Shown in pieces: positions 34,236 to 42,759 of a stretch of DNA of 64,000 bases (position 1 is the first letter of the stretch; each line of letters starts with the position of its first letter). Source of the stretch: Streptomyces microflavus (GTDB taxonomy: Bacteria > Actinomycetota > Actinomycetes > Streptomycetales > Streptomycetaceae); assembly GCF_014650075.1 (NCBI RefSeq), contig NZ_BMUG01000001.1, positions 262,710-326,709 of the forward strand, given 5' to 3'. The notes below the pieces were generated by a model. It ran no database searches, had not been told where the DNA came from, and saw nothing but the letters and a program-made list of their open reading frames with translations. The position numbers and the translations under genes are program-made.

Positions 34236-34838
34236 GTGACCGGTCAGCGCTCGGACGCCCGCCGCAACTACAGCCGCATCCTGGCCGTGGCCGAGGCCGA
34301 GGTCGCCCGGCACGGTGCCGCCGCCTCCCTCGAACAGGTCGCCCGCACCGCGGGCGTCGGCTCCGCCACCGTGCGCCGGCACTTCCCCACCCGGCAGGCC
34401 CTGCTCGAAGCCGTCTTCCAGGAGCGCATCCAGGCCCTCTGCGAGCGCGCGGACCAGCTGAGCCGGGCCGACGACAGCCGGGCCGCGCTGCTGGACTGGC
34501 TCCACGACCTCGTGCGGTACGCCGTCTCGGCCCGCGGCCTCGCGGACGTCCTCACCTACGAGCCCCCCACCGACGTCCCCGCCGCCGAACCCGCCGCCGC
34601 CCAGGCGCAGCACTCCTGCGGCGCGGTGCTCGAAAGCGCGGCGACCCCTCTGCTCCGCCGCGCCCTCCGCGAAGAGGCGGTCAGGCCGGGCGTCACCTTC
34701 CACGACCTGCTCACCCTTGCCGTCGGCATCGCCCTGGCCACCGAGCACCATGCCGAACCGGCGGTCCAGGCCGACCGCCTCTTCACTCTCACCGTCGAAG
34801 GCCTCAGCCCGAGCCCCCGCCCCCTTCCCCGCCCTTGA
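34236..34838 (+). CDS. TetR-family transcriptional regulator
   Basis: This 200-residue protein has an N-terminal TetR HTH (ILAVAEAEVARHGAAASLEQVARTAGVGSATVRRHFPTRQALLEAVF) and a helical ligand domain containing a run of Ala/Pro. The GTG start at 34236 follows AGAAGGAGA. It is divergent from the NmrA-like gene and probably represses that gene and itself. Its last 35 bp overlap the 3' end of the convergent acyltransferase-GH16 gene, an unusual antisense overlap. Confidence 0.9.
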   Translation: MTGQRSDARRNYSRILAVAEAEVARHGAAASLEQVARTAGVGSATVRRHFPTRQALLEAVFQERIQALCERADQLSRADDSRAALLDWLHDLVRYAVSARGLADVLTYEPPTDVPAAEPAAAQAQHSCGAVLESAATPLLRRALREEAVRPGVTFHDLLTLAVGIALATEHHAEPAVQADRLFTLTVEGLSPSPRPLPRP

Positions 34839-37800
34839 CCTTGACCTTCACCGTGACCTGATCGACCCGCATCGGATGGCCCGGCTCGGTGGCGGGCCCG
34901 GCCGTGGCGCCGTCCGCTGCCGGGAGCTTGCCGCCGATCGCCACGTTCAGGATCAGGAACACCCCGTGGTCCACCGCCCGCTTCCAGGTCCCGGCGTCCA
35001 TCCGCCCGGCGCTCACCCGGTGGTACACGCGGCCGTCGAGATACCAGCGCACCTCCCGCGCGCCGAGGTCGACCTCCACGGCATACGAGTGGAACTCCGT
35101 ACGGCAGCTCGCGCACGTCTGCGGACCCGAGGTCAGGCCCACGGGCTCCTCGCACGGCCCGCCCTCCAGCACCCCGCAGTGCATCGAACCGAAGACGGTG
35201 TCCCGGCCGTTGACGGACTCCATGATGTCCAGCTCACCGACGCCCGGCCAGCCGGTGTACCCGTCGCGCAGCGGGGCGCCCAGAGTCCAGAACGCCGGCC
35301 AGTAGCCCGCCGCCTTCGGCCCGGTCACGTCCGGCAGCGCGATCGACGCCTCGATCCGCAGTACTCCGCCGGGCGGCGGTGCGAAGTCGGAACGTACGGT
35401 CTCGATCCGCCCCGAACTCCACTGCTCACCCTCCCTGGTGGGGACGATCTCCAGCGCGCCCTTCCCGTCCAGGCGGACGTTGTCCGTCGAGTCGGTCATG
35501 GTCTCGATCTCGCCGGTGCCCCACTGCGGGGCCGGGCAGCCGGGGTAGCAGGTGCCGAGGTCGTACTGCCAGTCGGCGGGGGAGGGGCGGCTGCCCGCCG
35601 GGCCGTCGAAGTCGTCCCGCAGCAGCTCGGTCCAGCCGTCGGCACCGGGCGCGGCGGGCGCGGCAGGGGTCGCGGGGGCCGTGGCGGCGGGCAGCGCGCC
35701 CGAGTCCGTCAGCAGCCGCTCCAGCCGGGGGGCCAGCACGACGGCTGCCACGTTGGTGAGGTGGGCGTCGTCCCGGTAGAGCAGGATGCGGTCGCGTACG
35801 GCCGGGCAGGTCGGCCCGTTCCCCGGGCAGAGCACCGGGTTCACGCTGATGGACCGCACGCCGGGCACCGCCCCCGACGCGATCCGCCGCGCCAGCGGAT
35901 CGGCCGGAACCGCCTCCGCCCGGCTGAACGCGCAGGCGGCGGCATCGTCCGGAGCGCCGGAGACACACGCCGGGATGTCCGTCCCGGGTACGGGGGTGTC
36001 CTCGATGTACACGATCGGGGCACCGGTCGCCCGCAGCGGCTTGAGGGTCTTCTCCCAGGCGGCGGTGAGGAGTTGGCGGTCTGTCGTGTACCGGTTGAGC
36101 GAGGCGATCACGATGAGCCTGGGCTTGGGCCCCGTACGCAGCCGGTCCAGGGTGCCCGCGCGCCAGGTGTCGCACTCCCGGTAGGCGCGGCCCAGTTGCG
36201 GGCTGTCCACCGCCAGTTGCGGCAGCGGACAGCCCTGCTTGACCAACTCCTGCAGCGCCCAGCCGCGTTGGGCGGCCAGTGCCAGCATCGGGGAGAACCA
36301 CTGGCCCGCGTGCGAGTCGCCGAGCAGCACGATCCGGTCCGGGCTGTCCACCGCGCCGAACAGGCACTCCGGGCTGCGGGTCACCTCCGGGGCGACCTGG
36401 CAGTCCCGGTCCGGCGGGAAGTCCTTGCGCGCCTGGGCAGGGTTCGGCACCACCGGGCCGTCCCCTGGGGAAGCCCCGGCAGCCCGCGCGAGCAGCGACG
36501 GCCCGGAGACGGCCCCCGGCGGCAGGCCCTTGACGTCGACCGGGGTGGCGGGGCCCATCAGGTGCAGGGTCGCGGTGCCCACCACCAGGGCGAGCGCGAC
36601 CGGCAGCACGATGGCGGAGACGCCCACCGCCAGTCCGCGCCGGGGGAGTTCGGAGACCGTACGGCTGCGGCGCAGCGGCTGCTCGACCCAGCGCATCGTG
36701 GCGAGCGCGGGCAGCACGGCGGCCAGCGTCAGCGCGGTCCTCGCGGGCCAGCCGAGCGCACCCAGCCGGGCCTCGGCGAGGACGAGCACCGGCCAGTGCC
36801 ACAGGTAGAGGGTGTACGAGAGCCGCCCGACGGCCCGGGGCGCCCGGCCCGCCAGCAGCCGCCCGACCCCGTACGGGCCCTGGACGTTCCGCTCGCCCCG
36901 CCCGGGTATCGCCGCGAGGATCACGGCGGCGGTGGCCAGGGTCGGGACGAGCGCCGCATAACCGGGGTACGGCGTCGAGGCGTCGTACGCCACCACGCAC
37001 CAGCCGATCGCCGCGGCCCCGCCCCAGCCGCACAGCAGCCGCAGCGTGCGCGGGCCGCGCAGCAGATGCCACGGCAGCAGCGCGAGCAGCGCGCCGACGC
37101 CGAACTGCCAGACACGCGAGGGAGTTCCGAGGTACGCGAGCGAGACGGAGTCCTCCGTCCAGTGCAGGGACAGCGCGAACGAGCCGAGGACCAGCGCCCC
37201 GGTCACGAGCGCCACCACCGACCGCACGGCACGCCCCCGGCGGACCGCACGGGCGGCGCAGAGGACGACCACCGCGAGGAGCGGGGCCCAGAACAGGTAG
37301 AACTGCTCCTCGACGGCGAGCGACCAGAAGTGCAGCAGCGGGCTCTGGTCGTGCCCGGCCGCCAGGTAGTCGGTCCGCTGGGAGACGAACCGCCAGTTGG
37401 CGAGGGAGAGCGCCGCCGAGAGGACGTCGTACTCCAGGTCGGTGCGGCGCAGCGGCACGGTCAGCCAGGCCCCGGCCACCGCCACCGCCGCGAGCACCAC
37501 GGCGGCCGATGGCAGCAGCCGCCGGGCTCGCCGGGAGAAGAAGTCGCCGAGCCGGATCCGGCCGGTGCTGATGGCCTCGCGGACCAGGAGGCCGGTGATC
37601 AGGTACCCGGAGATGACGAAGAAGACGTCGACGCCGATGAACCCGCCCGCCAGGCCCGGGATTTCGGCGTGGAAGGCGAGGACCGCCAGGACGGCGACCG
37701 CGCGCAGCCCCTCGATGTCGGGCCGGAACGCGGACCGGTGCGGGCTCGGCCCGGACTCGCCGCCGTAGCGGGACGGCGGCGGTGTGAGCGGTGGTGCGGA

Positions 37801-37839
37801 GGGCTTCCGGCGGGGGCCGGGAGCAAGGAGGAAGGGCAT
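34804..37839 (-). CDS. Acyltransferase (AT3)-SGNH-GH16 three-domain fusion protein
   Basis: This 1,011-residue protein starts at ATG 37839 after GAAAGG. After a Pro-rich N-terminus comes an integral-membrane acyltransferase-3 (OafA) domain (about 40-420) with FRPDIEGLRAVAVLAVLAFHAE, ISGYLITG and YTLYLWHWPVLVL. An SGNH domain follows (about 480-710, VLLGDSHAGQW and DDAHLTN), which in such fusions completes O-acetyl transfer outside the cell. The C-terminal GH16 domain (about 735-1000) has the catalytic ExDxxE motif in GVGELDIMESV, typical of beta-1,3/1,4-glucanases. AT3-SGNH pairs are common; the added GH16 is not. The gene starts 14 bp after the stop of a GT2 polysaccharide synthase, suggesting that one complex makes, acylates and trims a beta-glucan. 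Confidence 0.87.
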   Translation of the reverse strand: MPFLLAPGPRRKPSAPPLTPPPSRYGGESGPSPHRSAFRPDIEGLRAVAVLAVLAFHAEIPGLAGGFIGVDVFFVISGYLITGLLVREAISTGRIRLGDFFSRRARRLLPSAAVVLAAVAVAGAWLTVPLRRTDLEYDVLSAALSLANWRFVSQRTDYLAAGHDQSPLLHFWSLAVEEQFYLFWAPLLAVVVLCAARAVRRGRAVRSVVALVTGALVLGSFALSLHWTEDSVSLAYLGTPSRVWQFGVGALLALLPWHLLRGPRTLRLLCGWGGAAAIGWCVVAYDASTPYPGYAALVPTLATAAVILAAIPGRGERNVQGPYGVGRLLAGRAPRAVGRLSYTLYLWHWPVLVLAEARLGALGWPARTALTLAAVLPALATMRWVEQPLRRSRTVSELPRRGLAVGVSAIVLPVALALVVGTATLHLMGPATPVDVKGLPPGAVSGPSLLARAAGASPGDGPVVPNPAQARKDFPPDRDCQVAPEVTRSPECLFGAVDSPDRIVLLGDSHAGQWFSPMLALAAQRGWALQELVKQGCPLPQLAVDSPQLGRAYRECDTWRAGTLDRLRTGPKPRLIVIASLNRYTTDRQLLTAAWEKTLKPLRATGAPIVYIEDTPVPGTDIPACVSGAPDDAAACAFSRAEAVPADPLARRIASGAVPGVRSISVNPVLCPGNGPTCPAVRDRILLYRDDAHLTNVAAVVLAPRLERLLTDSGALPAATAPATPAAPAAPGADGWTELLRDDFDGPAGSRPSPADWQYDLGTCYPGCPAPQWGTGEIETMTDSTDNVRLDGKGALEIVPTREGEQWSSGRIETVRSDFAPPPGGVLRIEASIALPDVTGPKAAGYWPAFWTLGAPLRDGYTGWPGVGELDIMESVNGRDTVFGSMHCGVLEGGPCEEPVGLTSGPQTCASCRTEFHSYAVEVDLGAREVRWYLDGRVYHRVSAGRMDAGTWKRAVDHGVFLILNVAIGGKLPAADGATAGPATEPGHPMRVDQVTVKVKVKGGEGGGGSG

Positions 37840-37853
37840 GGCGAGAAGGCCTT

Positions 37854-39569
37854 TCAGCTCGACCAGGGGAGCATCGGGTTGACCCACCCCGAGGCGAGCA
37901 GACCGGTGAGCAGGAGGACGGCGGAGGCGGCGAGGGTCTCGGGCCAGCGGCGGGGCAGCATGCCGGTGGGGGAGCGGAGGGCGGCGAGGAGGGTTCTCCC
38001 ACCCGCACCCGCACTGCGCGGCTTCGGGATCGCAGCGCCCCCGGCCCCCGGCCGCAGCTCGGCCGAAAGGTCCCGCATCAACGGCACATTGATCTGGAGC
38101 TGCACCAACAGGTAGAGCAGGAGCCCCCAGTTGGGCTCCCAGCCGTTACGGGCCACGGCCAGCGCGATCCCGGCGGCGGCTGCCCCGTTGGACAGGACGA
38201 GCCAGACCAGCGAGACGCCCACCACCCGGCGGGCCATGGAGCCCGAACTCCCCTTGCTCTGCGCCCCCGTGGGCACCCAGGCGGCGCTGCGCCCCCGCAG
38301 GGTGTGCCAGAACGCGGTCGCGGCGGCCACGCTGGTGAGGACGTTGGCGCGGATCACCTCCACACGCCAGCGGGTCCGGCTGATCCGGGGCAGCAGCACG
38401 TGCCAGAGCCAGAGCGGGGCGAGCAGCGGCAGCACGTGCCAGGGCCGGATGTGGTCCGGATACCAGAACATCATCACCAGCGGCGGCAGCGGCGCGGCGA
38501 AGGTGTTCACGGCCGTCGTGAGGTACCCGACGACACCCTCGTAGAAGCAGAGCCGCATCCGCCAGGGCGCGCGCATCCGCTTCAGTACGGGCGTCCCCAG
38601 CAGGTGGAGGTTGCCCATCGCCCACCGGTACTGCTGGTTGACGAAGGAGGTGACCTCGTCGGGCGAGGTGCCCTTGGCGACCAGGACGGGGACGTACTGG
38701 GTGCGGAACCCCTGCTCGTGCAGCGCGAGCCCGGTGTACAGGTCCTCGCTGTGGTCGAGCCGGGCGAAGCCGCCCGCCAGGTCGATCGCGGCCCGCCGGT
38801 AGACGGCGTTGCTGCCGCAGCAGATGGCGGCGTCACTGGCGTCGCGCGAGGGCTGGATCCAGCGGAAGAACCACTCCTGCGCCGAACCGGCGGCGCGCTG
38901 GATCCACCCCATCGTCTCGTCGGTGTCGAAGCACTGGGGGCTCTGCACGATGCCGACGGCGGGGTCGGCGAGGTAGGGCACGAGGTGGCGCAGGAAGTCC
39001 GGGCGAGGTGCGAAGTCCGCGTCCAGGATCGCGATGAACTCGGCGCTGCTCAGGGTGAGCGCGTGGTTGAGGTTGCCCGCCTTCTTCAGATGTCCCCGGT
39101 CGGGCCGGACGACGTAGGCGTAGCCGTACGAGGCGGCCAGCGCGGCGACCTCGGGCCGGTCGCCGTCGTCCAGGACCCAGACGGTCAGCGCGTCGGGCCA
39201 GTCCACGGCGGCGACGGCGCGGTAGGCGTTGGCGAGGACGGGGAGCGGTTCGCCGCAGGTCGGCAAGTACAGGTCCACGGAGGGCAGTTCGGCCGGCTGC
39301 CAGGCGTGGACGAGGACTTCGTGCGACTGCCGGGTCAGCCGGCGCTGGCGCAGGCTGTTGACGGAGGAGAGCAGCAGGGCCACGACGTTGAGGCCGAGGA
39401 TGGCGAGGAACGCCCAAAGGGCAGGCGTCCGGAGCGCGAAGGCGAACATGGTGGCCGCGGTGAAGACGAAGGCGAGCGAACTGCTGACCAGGACCCAGCG
39501 GCGCTGCGGCCCGAAATACCAGTAGAGCTCGTCGTCGGACGGTGGTTGCGGCAGGTGATGCACGGTCAT
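37854..39569 (-). CDS. Membrane GT2 glycosyltransferase (cellulose synthase-like)
   Basis: This 571-residue processive glycosyltransferase has two N-terminal membrane helices, a GT2 catalytic domain and a C-terminal bundle of helices. Catalytic features are VLDDGDRPE (Asp at 134-135), AILDADFAP (181-183), SEDLYTGLALHEQG (Glu-Asp 273-274) and NQQYRWAMGN (QQxRW 310-314), the full D, DxD, ED, Q(Q/R)xRW set. It should polymerise and extrude a beta-linked glucan or a related polymer. There is no PilZ domain, so c-di-GMP control is not evident. ATG 39569 was chosen. It is the first gene of the operon with the AT3-SGNH-GH16 gene. The usual streptomycete cslA partner glxA is not beside it, so this is probably a different synthase. 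Confidence 0.9.
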   Translation of the reverse strand: MTVHHLPQPPSDDELYWYFGPQRRWVLVSSSLAFVFTAATMFAFALRTPALWAFLAILGLNVVALLLSSVNSLRQRRLTRQSHEVLVHAWQPAELPSVDLYLPTCGEPLPVLANAYRAVAAVDWPDALTVWVLDDGDRPEVAALAASYGYAYVVRPDRGHLKKAGNLNHALTLSSAEFIAILDADFAPRPDFLRHLVPYLADPAVGIVQSPQCFDTDETMGWIQRAAGSAQEWFFRWIQPSRDASDAAICCGSNAVYRRAAIDLAGGFARLDHSEDLYTGLALHEQGFRTQYVPVLVAKGTSPDEVTSFVNQQYRWAMGNLHLLGTPVLKRMRAPWRMRLCFYEGVVGYLTTAVNTFAAPLPPLVMMFWYPDHIRPWHVLPLLAPLWLWHVLLPRISRTRWRVEVIRANVLTSVAAATAFWHTLRGRSAAWVPTGAQSKGSSGSMARRVVGVSLVWLVLSNGAAAAGIALAVARNGWEPNWGLLLYLLVQLQINVPLMRDLSAELRPGAGGAAIPKPRSAGAGGRTLLAALRSPTGMLPRRWPETLAASAVLLLTGLLASGWVNPMLPWSS

Positions 39570-39591
39570 AAAGCCCCCCACGGCTGTGTAT

Positions 39592-39627
39592 GTACCCGTT
39601 TCCGTACCTGTTTCAGTACTCGTTTCC
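39592..39627. repeat. Three 12-bp direct repeats before GT2 start
   Basis: GTACCCGTTTCC, GTACCTGTTTCA and GTACTCGTTTCC follow each other without spacing, 22 bp upstream of the chosen GT2 start. They could be regulator half-sites. They would encode TETGTETGT if translation began further upstream. Confidence 0.75.
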
Positions 39628-39713
39628 GGTGGCCACCCTAGCGCCAAAGGTATAGACCACTTGCGCGAGACCGAGGCAACGGACGGAATGAGACAGCGGA
39701 TTGGCGTGGTTCG

Positions 39714-39729
39714 ATTGGTCCAGACCTCT
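39714..39729. promoter_or_regulatory. DasR-like site (dre) in GT2/phosphatase promoter region
   Basis: ATTGGTCCAGACCTCT matches the dre consensus ACTGGTCTAGACCACT at 12-13 of 16 positions and contains TGGTCCAGACCT, the repeat known from Streptomyces chitinase promoters. It lies about 145 bp before GT2 and 157 bp before the opposite gene. Confidence 0.45.
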
Positions 39730-39886
39730 GGGTGGTTCCATTCGAGCGGCCGGACCCGTCCGGCGGAGGAAGGGCCAGGTCACGCGGGGGTGAACAGTCC
39801 CGGAAGAGTTGCCGGGATCCCGGCAGGGCGTGCCCGGCGTACGGGACACCGGGCACACCCCGCACCCCGGACGGCACAATGGGTTC

Positions 39887-40720
39887 ATGCCGATACCCAG
39901 CCGCGCCGCCCTCGTCGACCACCTCGTCCGTTCGCGTATCGCGGGGGACGTCGCCACCCCTCGCGACAACAACCTCTCCCACTACCGCAAGCTCGCCAAC
40001 GGGGACCGCCACTACTGGCTGGGCCTGGAGCTCGGCGACCGCTGGACCGACGAGCAGGACGTGCTCGCGGTGATGGCCGAGCGCTGCGGCGTGAACGACG
40101 ACCCCGCGCACCGGGCGGGCCAGGACACCATCGACCCCGAGCTGACGGTCGACGCCCTGGAGCGGATGGCGGCCCGCCTGCGCAAGGCCGCGGACGGCCA
40201 CGAGCGGGTCCTCTTCGCCACCGGCCACCCCGGCGGCCTGCTGGACGTGCACCGGCAGACGGCGGACGCCCTGCGCCGGGCGGGCTGCGAGATCGTCCGT
40301 ATCCCCTCCGGGTTGATGGCGGACGAGGGCATGGTCTTCCAGTTCGCCGATGTCGCGATGCTGGAGCGCGGGGCGACCCTCTGGCACACCCACTCCCCGG
40401 CCCCCATGGCGGCCATCCTGGACGCCATGGCCCACCTGGGCCGCCCGCTGCCCGACCTCGTCGTCGCGGACCACGGCTGGGCGGGCTGCGCAGGCCAGCG
40501 CGGGCTGGACGCGATCGGTTACGCGGACTGCAACGACCCGGCCCTGTTCCTCGGTGAGGCGGAGGGCACCCTCCAGGTCACCGTTCCCCTGGACGACCAC
40601 GTCACCGACCCGCGCTTCTACGACCCCATGACGGACTACCTGCTGCACGCGGCGGGGCTGCTGGAGGCGGAGCCGATGGAGGAGCCGGAGGAGGAGCCGG
40701 CCGAGGAGTCCGCAGCGTAG
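39887..40720 (+). CDS. Phosphatase-like conserved protein
   Basis: This 277-residue cytoplasmic protein belongs to a conserved actinobacterial family that databases often label phosphatase. I know of no demonstrated activity. It has an Asp/His-rich set of conserved-looking segments: RVLFATGHPGGLLDVHR, ATLWHTHSPAPMAAILDAMAHLG, LVVADHGWAGCAGQRG and IGYADCNDPALFLGEAEG, which could form a metal site. The C-terminus is a Glu/Pro-rich acidic tail (EPMEEPEEEPAEE). ATG 39887 was chosen because it gives a compact N-terminus, MPIPSRAALVDHLVRSRIAGD. It is divergent from the polysaccharide operon and convergent with a cation efflux gene. Confidence 0.7.
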   Translation: MPIPSRAALVDHLVRSRIAGDVATPRDNNLSHYRKLANGDRHYWLGLELGDRWTDEQDVLAVMAERCGVNDDPAHRAGQDTIDPELTVDALERMAARLRKAADGHERVLFATGHPGGLLDVHRQTADALRRAGCEIVRIPSGLMADEGMVFQFADVAMLERGATLWHTHSPAPMAAILDAMAHLGRPLPDLVVADHGWAGCAGQRGLDAIGYADCNDPALFLGEAEGTLQVTVPLDDHVTDPRFYDPMTDYLLHAAGLLEAEPMEEPEEEPAEESAA

Positions 40721-40741
40721 AGGCTCGGGGCGTTTCCCCGG

Positions 40742-40804
40742 AACAACCGGAACAACCGGAACGACCGGAACGACCGGAACAACCGGAACAACCGGAACAA
40801 CCGG
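40742..40804. repeat. Seven 9-bp tandem repeats AAC(A/G)ACCGG
   Basis: Seven contiguous units (AACAACCGG with two AACGACCGG variants) fill the gap between two converging genes. They are outside both coding regions. No hairpin terminator is apparent there. Confidence 0.9.
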
Positions 40805-40818
40805 GACGAGCAGGGGCT

Positions 40819-41799
40819 TCAGAGACCGGGGTGCTCCTGCTGTCGCCGCCGCCGCTGCTCAGGCCCCGGCGTCGGGTCCAGGTACACCCGCTGGACCGAG
40901 GGGAACCGCTCCCGCAGCTGCGCCTCGGCCTCCTCGCAGGCCCACTCGACCTCCTCGGCGGTGGCCATGTCCCGGAAGTCGATCTTCGCGGCGATCAGGA
41001 TCTCGGCCGGCCCCTGGATGAGCGTGGTGAGTTCCAGTACGTCGACGATGTGCGGGACGGACAGCAGCTCGTCGCGCACCCCCGCCCGCACGGACGCGGG
41101 CAGCGGCCGCCCGATGAGCAGCTGCGCGTTGGACCGGCCGAGGACCCAGGCCACGTACACGAGCAGCAGGCCGATCAGGCAGGACGCGATCCCGTCCCAG
41201 GCCCCGGACCCCGTCAGCTGCCCGCCGAGCAGCCCGCCCGCGGCCAGCAGCAGCCCGACGAGGGCCGCCGAGTCCTCCATGACGACGGCCTTCACGGCGG
41301 TGTCGGGGGTGTGGCGCAGGTAGTACGTGTCCGGCACCCGCAGCCGTGACGCCTCGCGCCGCACCTGTTTGACCCCGGTGCGCAGGGAGTAGCCCTCCAG
41401 CAGGAAGGCGACGCCGAGGACGATGTACGAGATGAGAGGGTTGCCCAGCTCCTCGCCCGCGATCAGGGTGTGCACCCCGTCGTAGATCGAGAAGACCGCA
41501 CCGCCGACGAAGGTGGCGATGGAGGCGAGCATCGCCCAGATGTACCGCTCGGGGCCGTAACCGAGGGGGTGGTCCTCGTCGGCCGGCTTCTCGCTCCGCT
41601 TGAGGGCGGTGAGGAGCATGACCTCGGTGACGGTGTCCGCCACCGAGTGGGCCGCCTCGGAGAGCATCGCGCTCGACCCGCTGATCAGCCCGGCGACGGC
41701 CTTCGCCACGGCGATGCCGAGGTTGGCGAGAGCCGCCACGATCACCGTGAACGTGGACTCCCCGCCATCAGCTGTGCTGTCCGCTTTCGCGTCACTCAT
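40819..41799 (-). CDS. Cation diffusion facilitator (CDF) transporter
   Basis: This 326-residue transporter has six membrane helices and a cytoplasmic C-terminal domain. The metal-site helix II has SEAAHSVADTVTEV (H-x-x-x-D), and helix V has MEDSAALVGLLLAAGG in the matching position. The H-x-x-x-D/E-D pattern suggests Zn, Fe or Mn export by proton antiport. The C-terminal domain (DVLELTTLIQGPAEILIAAKIDF) is of the ferredoxin-like CDF type, and the tail is Arg/Gln-rich. The start is an ATG in MSDAKADSTADGG. It stands just downstream of the thioesterase gene on the same strand (27 bp), perhaps by chance. Confidence 0.92.
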   Translation of the reverse strand: MSDAKADSTADGGESTFTVIVAALANLGIAVAKAVAGLISGSSAMLSEAAHSVADTVTEVMLLTALKRSEKPADEDHPLGYGPERYIWAMLASIATFVGGAVFSIYDGVHTLIAGEELGNPLISYIVLGVAFLLEGYSLRTGVKQVRREASRLRVPDTYYLRHTPDTAVKAVVMEDSAALVGLLLAAGGLLGGQLTGSGAWDGIASCLIGLLLVYVAWVLGRSNAQLLIGRPLPASVRAGVRDELLSVPHIVDVLELTTLIQGPAEILIAAKIDFRDMATAEEVEWACEEAEAQLRERFPSVQRVYLDPTPGPEQRRRRQQEHPGL

Positions 41800-41826
41800 G
41801 GTGGGGAGTATGTCCGAATCGGGGCG

Positions 41827-42720
41827 TCAGGTGGCGCTCATCCCGGGGGCACGCGGAACCCGGACGACACCTTCCTGGATGACGGTGATCGCGAGGCGCC
41901 CGTCGGCGGTGTAGATACGGGCCTGGCCCAGGCCCCGCCCGCCGGAGGCCGACGGCGACTCCTGGTCGTACAGCAGCCACTCGTCCGCCCGGAAGGGCCG
42001 GTGGAACCACATCGCGTGGTCCAGGCTGGCCCCGACCACGTCCCCGACCGCCCAGCCGCCCCGCCCATGGGCGAGGAGCACCGAGTCGAGCAGCGTCATG
42101 TCGGAGACGTAGGTGGCCATGCAGACGTGCAGCAGCGGGTCGTCCGCGAGCTTGCCGTTGGTCCGGAACCAGACCTGCGAGCGCGGCTCGCGCGCCTCAC
42201 CAACCGTGCCGAACGGCGGCGCGTCCACATACCGGAGGTCGACGGCGTCCCGCGCCTCGATCAGCCGGTCCACCATCCCCGGATCGCTGAAGCGGTCCGC
42301 GTACCGGGGCAGCATCTCGGCGGCCGTGGGCAGGGTCTCCGGATCAGGGGAGGCGGGCATGTCCGCCTGGTGCTCCAGCCCCTCCTCGTAGCTCTGGAAG
42401 GACGCGGAGAGGTGGAAGATCGGCTGCCCGTGCTGGACGGCGACGACCCGGCGGGTGGTGAAGGACTTCCCGTCGCGGATGCGGTCGACGCTGTAGACGA
42501 TCGGCGCGCCCGGGTCGCCCGCCCGCAGGAAGTACGCGTGCAGGGAGTGGGCGCCCCGGTCCGCCGGGACCGTCCGGCCCGCGGCGACCAGCGCCTGGGC
42601 CGCGACCTGCCCGCCGAACACCCGGGGCACGACCGCGCTGCGGCTCATGCCCCGGAAGATGTCCCGCTCGATCTGCTCCAGGTCGAGCAGATCGAGCAGG
42701 GAATCGAGTGCTGCGCTCAT
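41827..42720 (-). CDS. tesB: Acyl-CoA thioesterase II (TesB family)
   Basis: This 297-residue double-hotdog thioesterase hydrolyses medium and long acyl-CoAs. The N-terminal LLDLLDLEQIERDIFRGMSR and VFGGQVAAQALVAAGRTV are typical, followed by HSLHAYFLRAGDP. The C-terminal hotdog has LLDSVLLAHGRGGW, SLDHAMWFHRPFRADEWLLYDQESPSASGGRGLGQARIYTADGRL; this region supplies the Asp, Ser/Thr and Gln active-site residues. The length is standard. It shares the strand with an acyl-CoA dehydrogenase gene ending 39 bp upstream, so the pair may form a fatty acyl-CoA turnover unit. Confidence 0.94.
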   Translation of the reverse strand: MSAALDSLLDLLDLEQIERDIFRGMSRSAVVPRVFGGQVAAQALVAAGRTVPADRGAHSLHAYFLRAGDPGAPIVYSVDRIRDGKSFTTRRVVAVQHGQPIFHLSASFQSYEEGLEHQADMPASPDPETLPTAAEMLPRYADRFSDPGMVDRLIEARDAVDLRYVDAPPFGTVGEAREPRSQVWFRTNGKLADDPLLHVCMATYVSDMTLLDSVLLAHGRGGWAVGDVVGASLDHAMWFHRPFRADEWLLYDQESPSASGGRGLGQARIYTADGRLAITVIQEGVVRVPRAPGMSAT

Positions 42721-42759
42721 GGAGAGAACGTAGTCCTTACCGAACCGGCTGTGGGCTTT

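Larger units (their letters stand above)
39570..39886. other. Divergent promoter region of GT2 operon and phosphatase-like gene
   Basis: This 317-bp stretch holds no gene. It contains three 12-bp direct repeats (39592-39627) close to the GT2 start, TATAGACC at 39651, and a DasR-like site (39714-39729) roughly midway between the two starts. Confidence 0.6.

Noticed and set aside
34717..38115. Long plus-strand open frame opposite the acyltransferase-GH16 gene
   Set aside because: A shadow of the fusion gene; no recognisable domains, Arg/Gly/Gln-rich.
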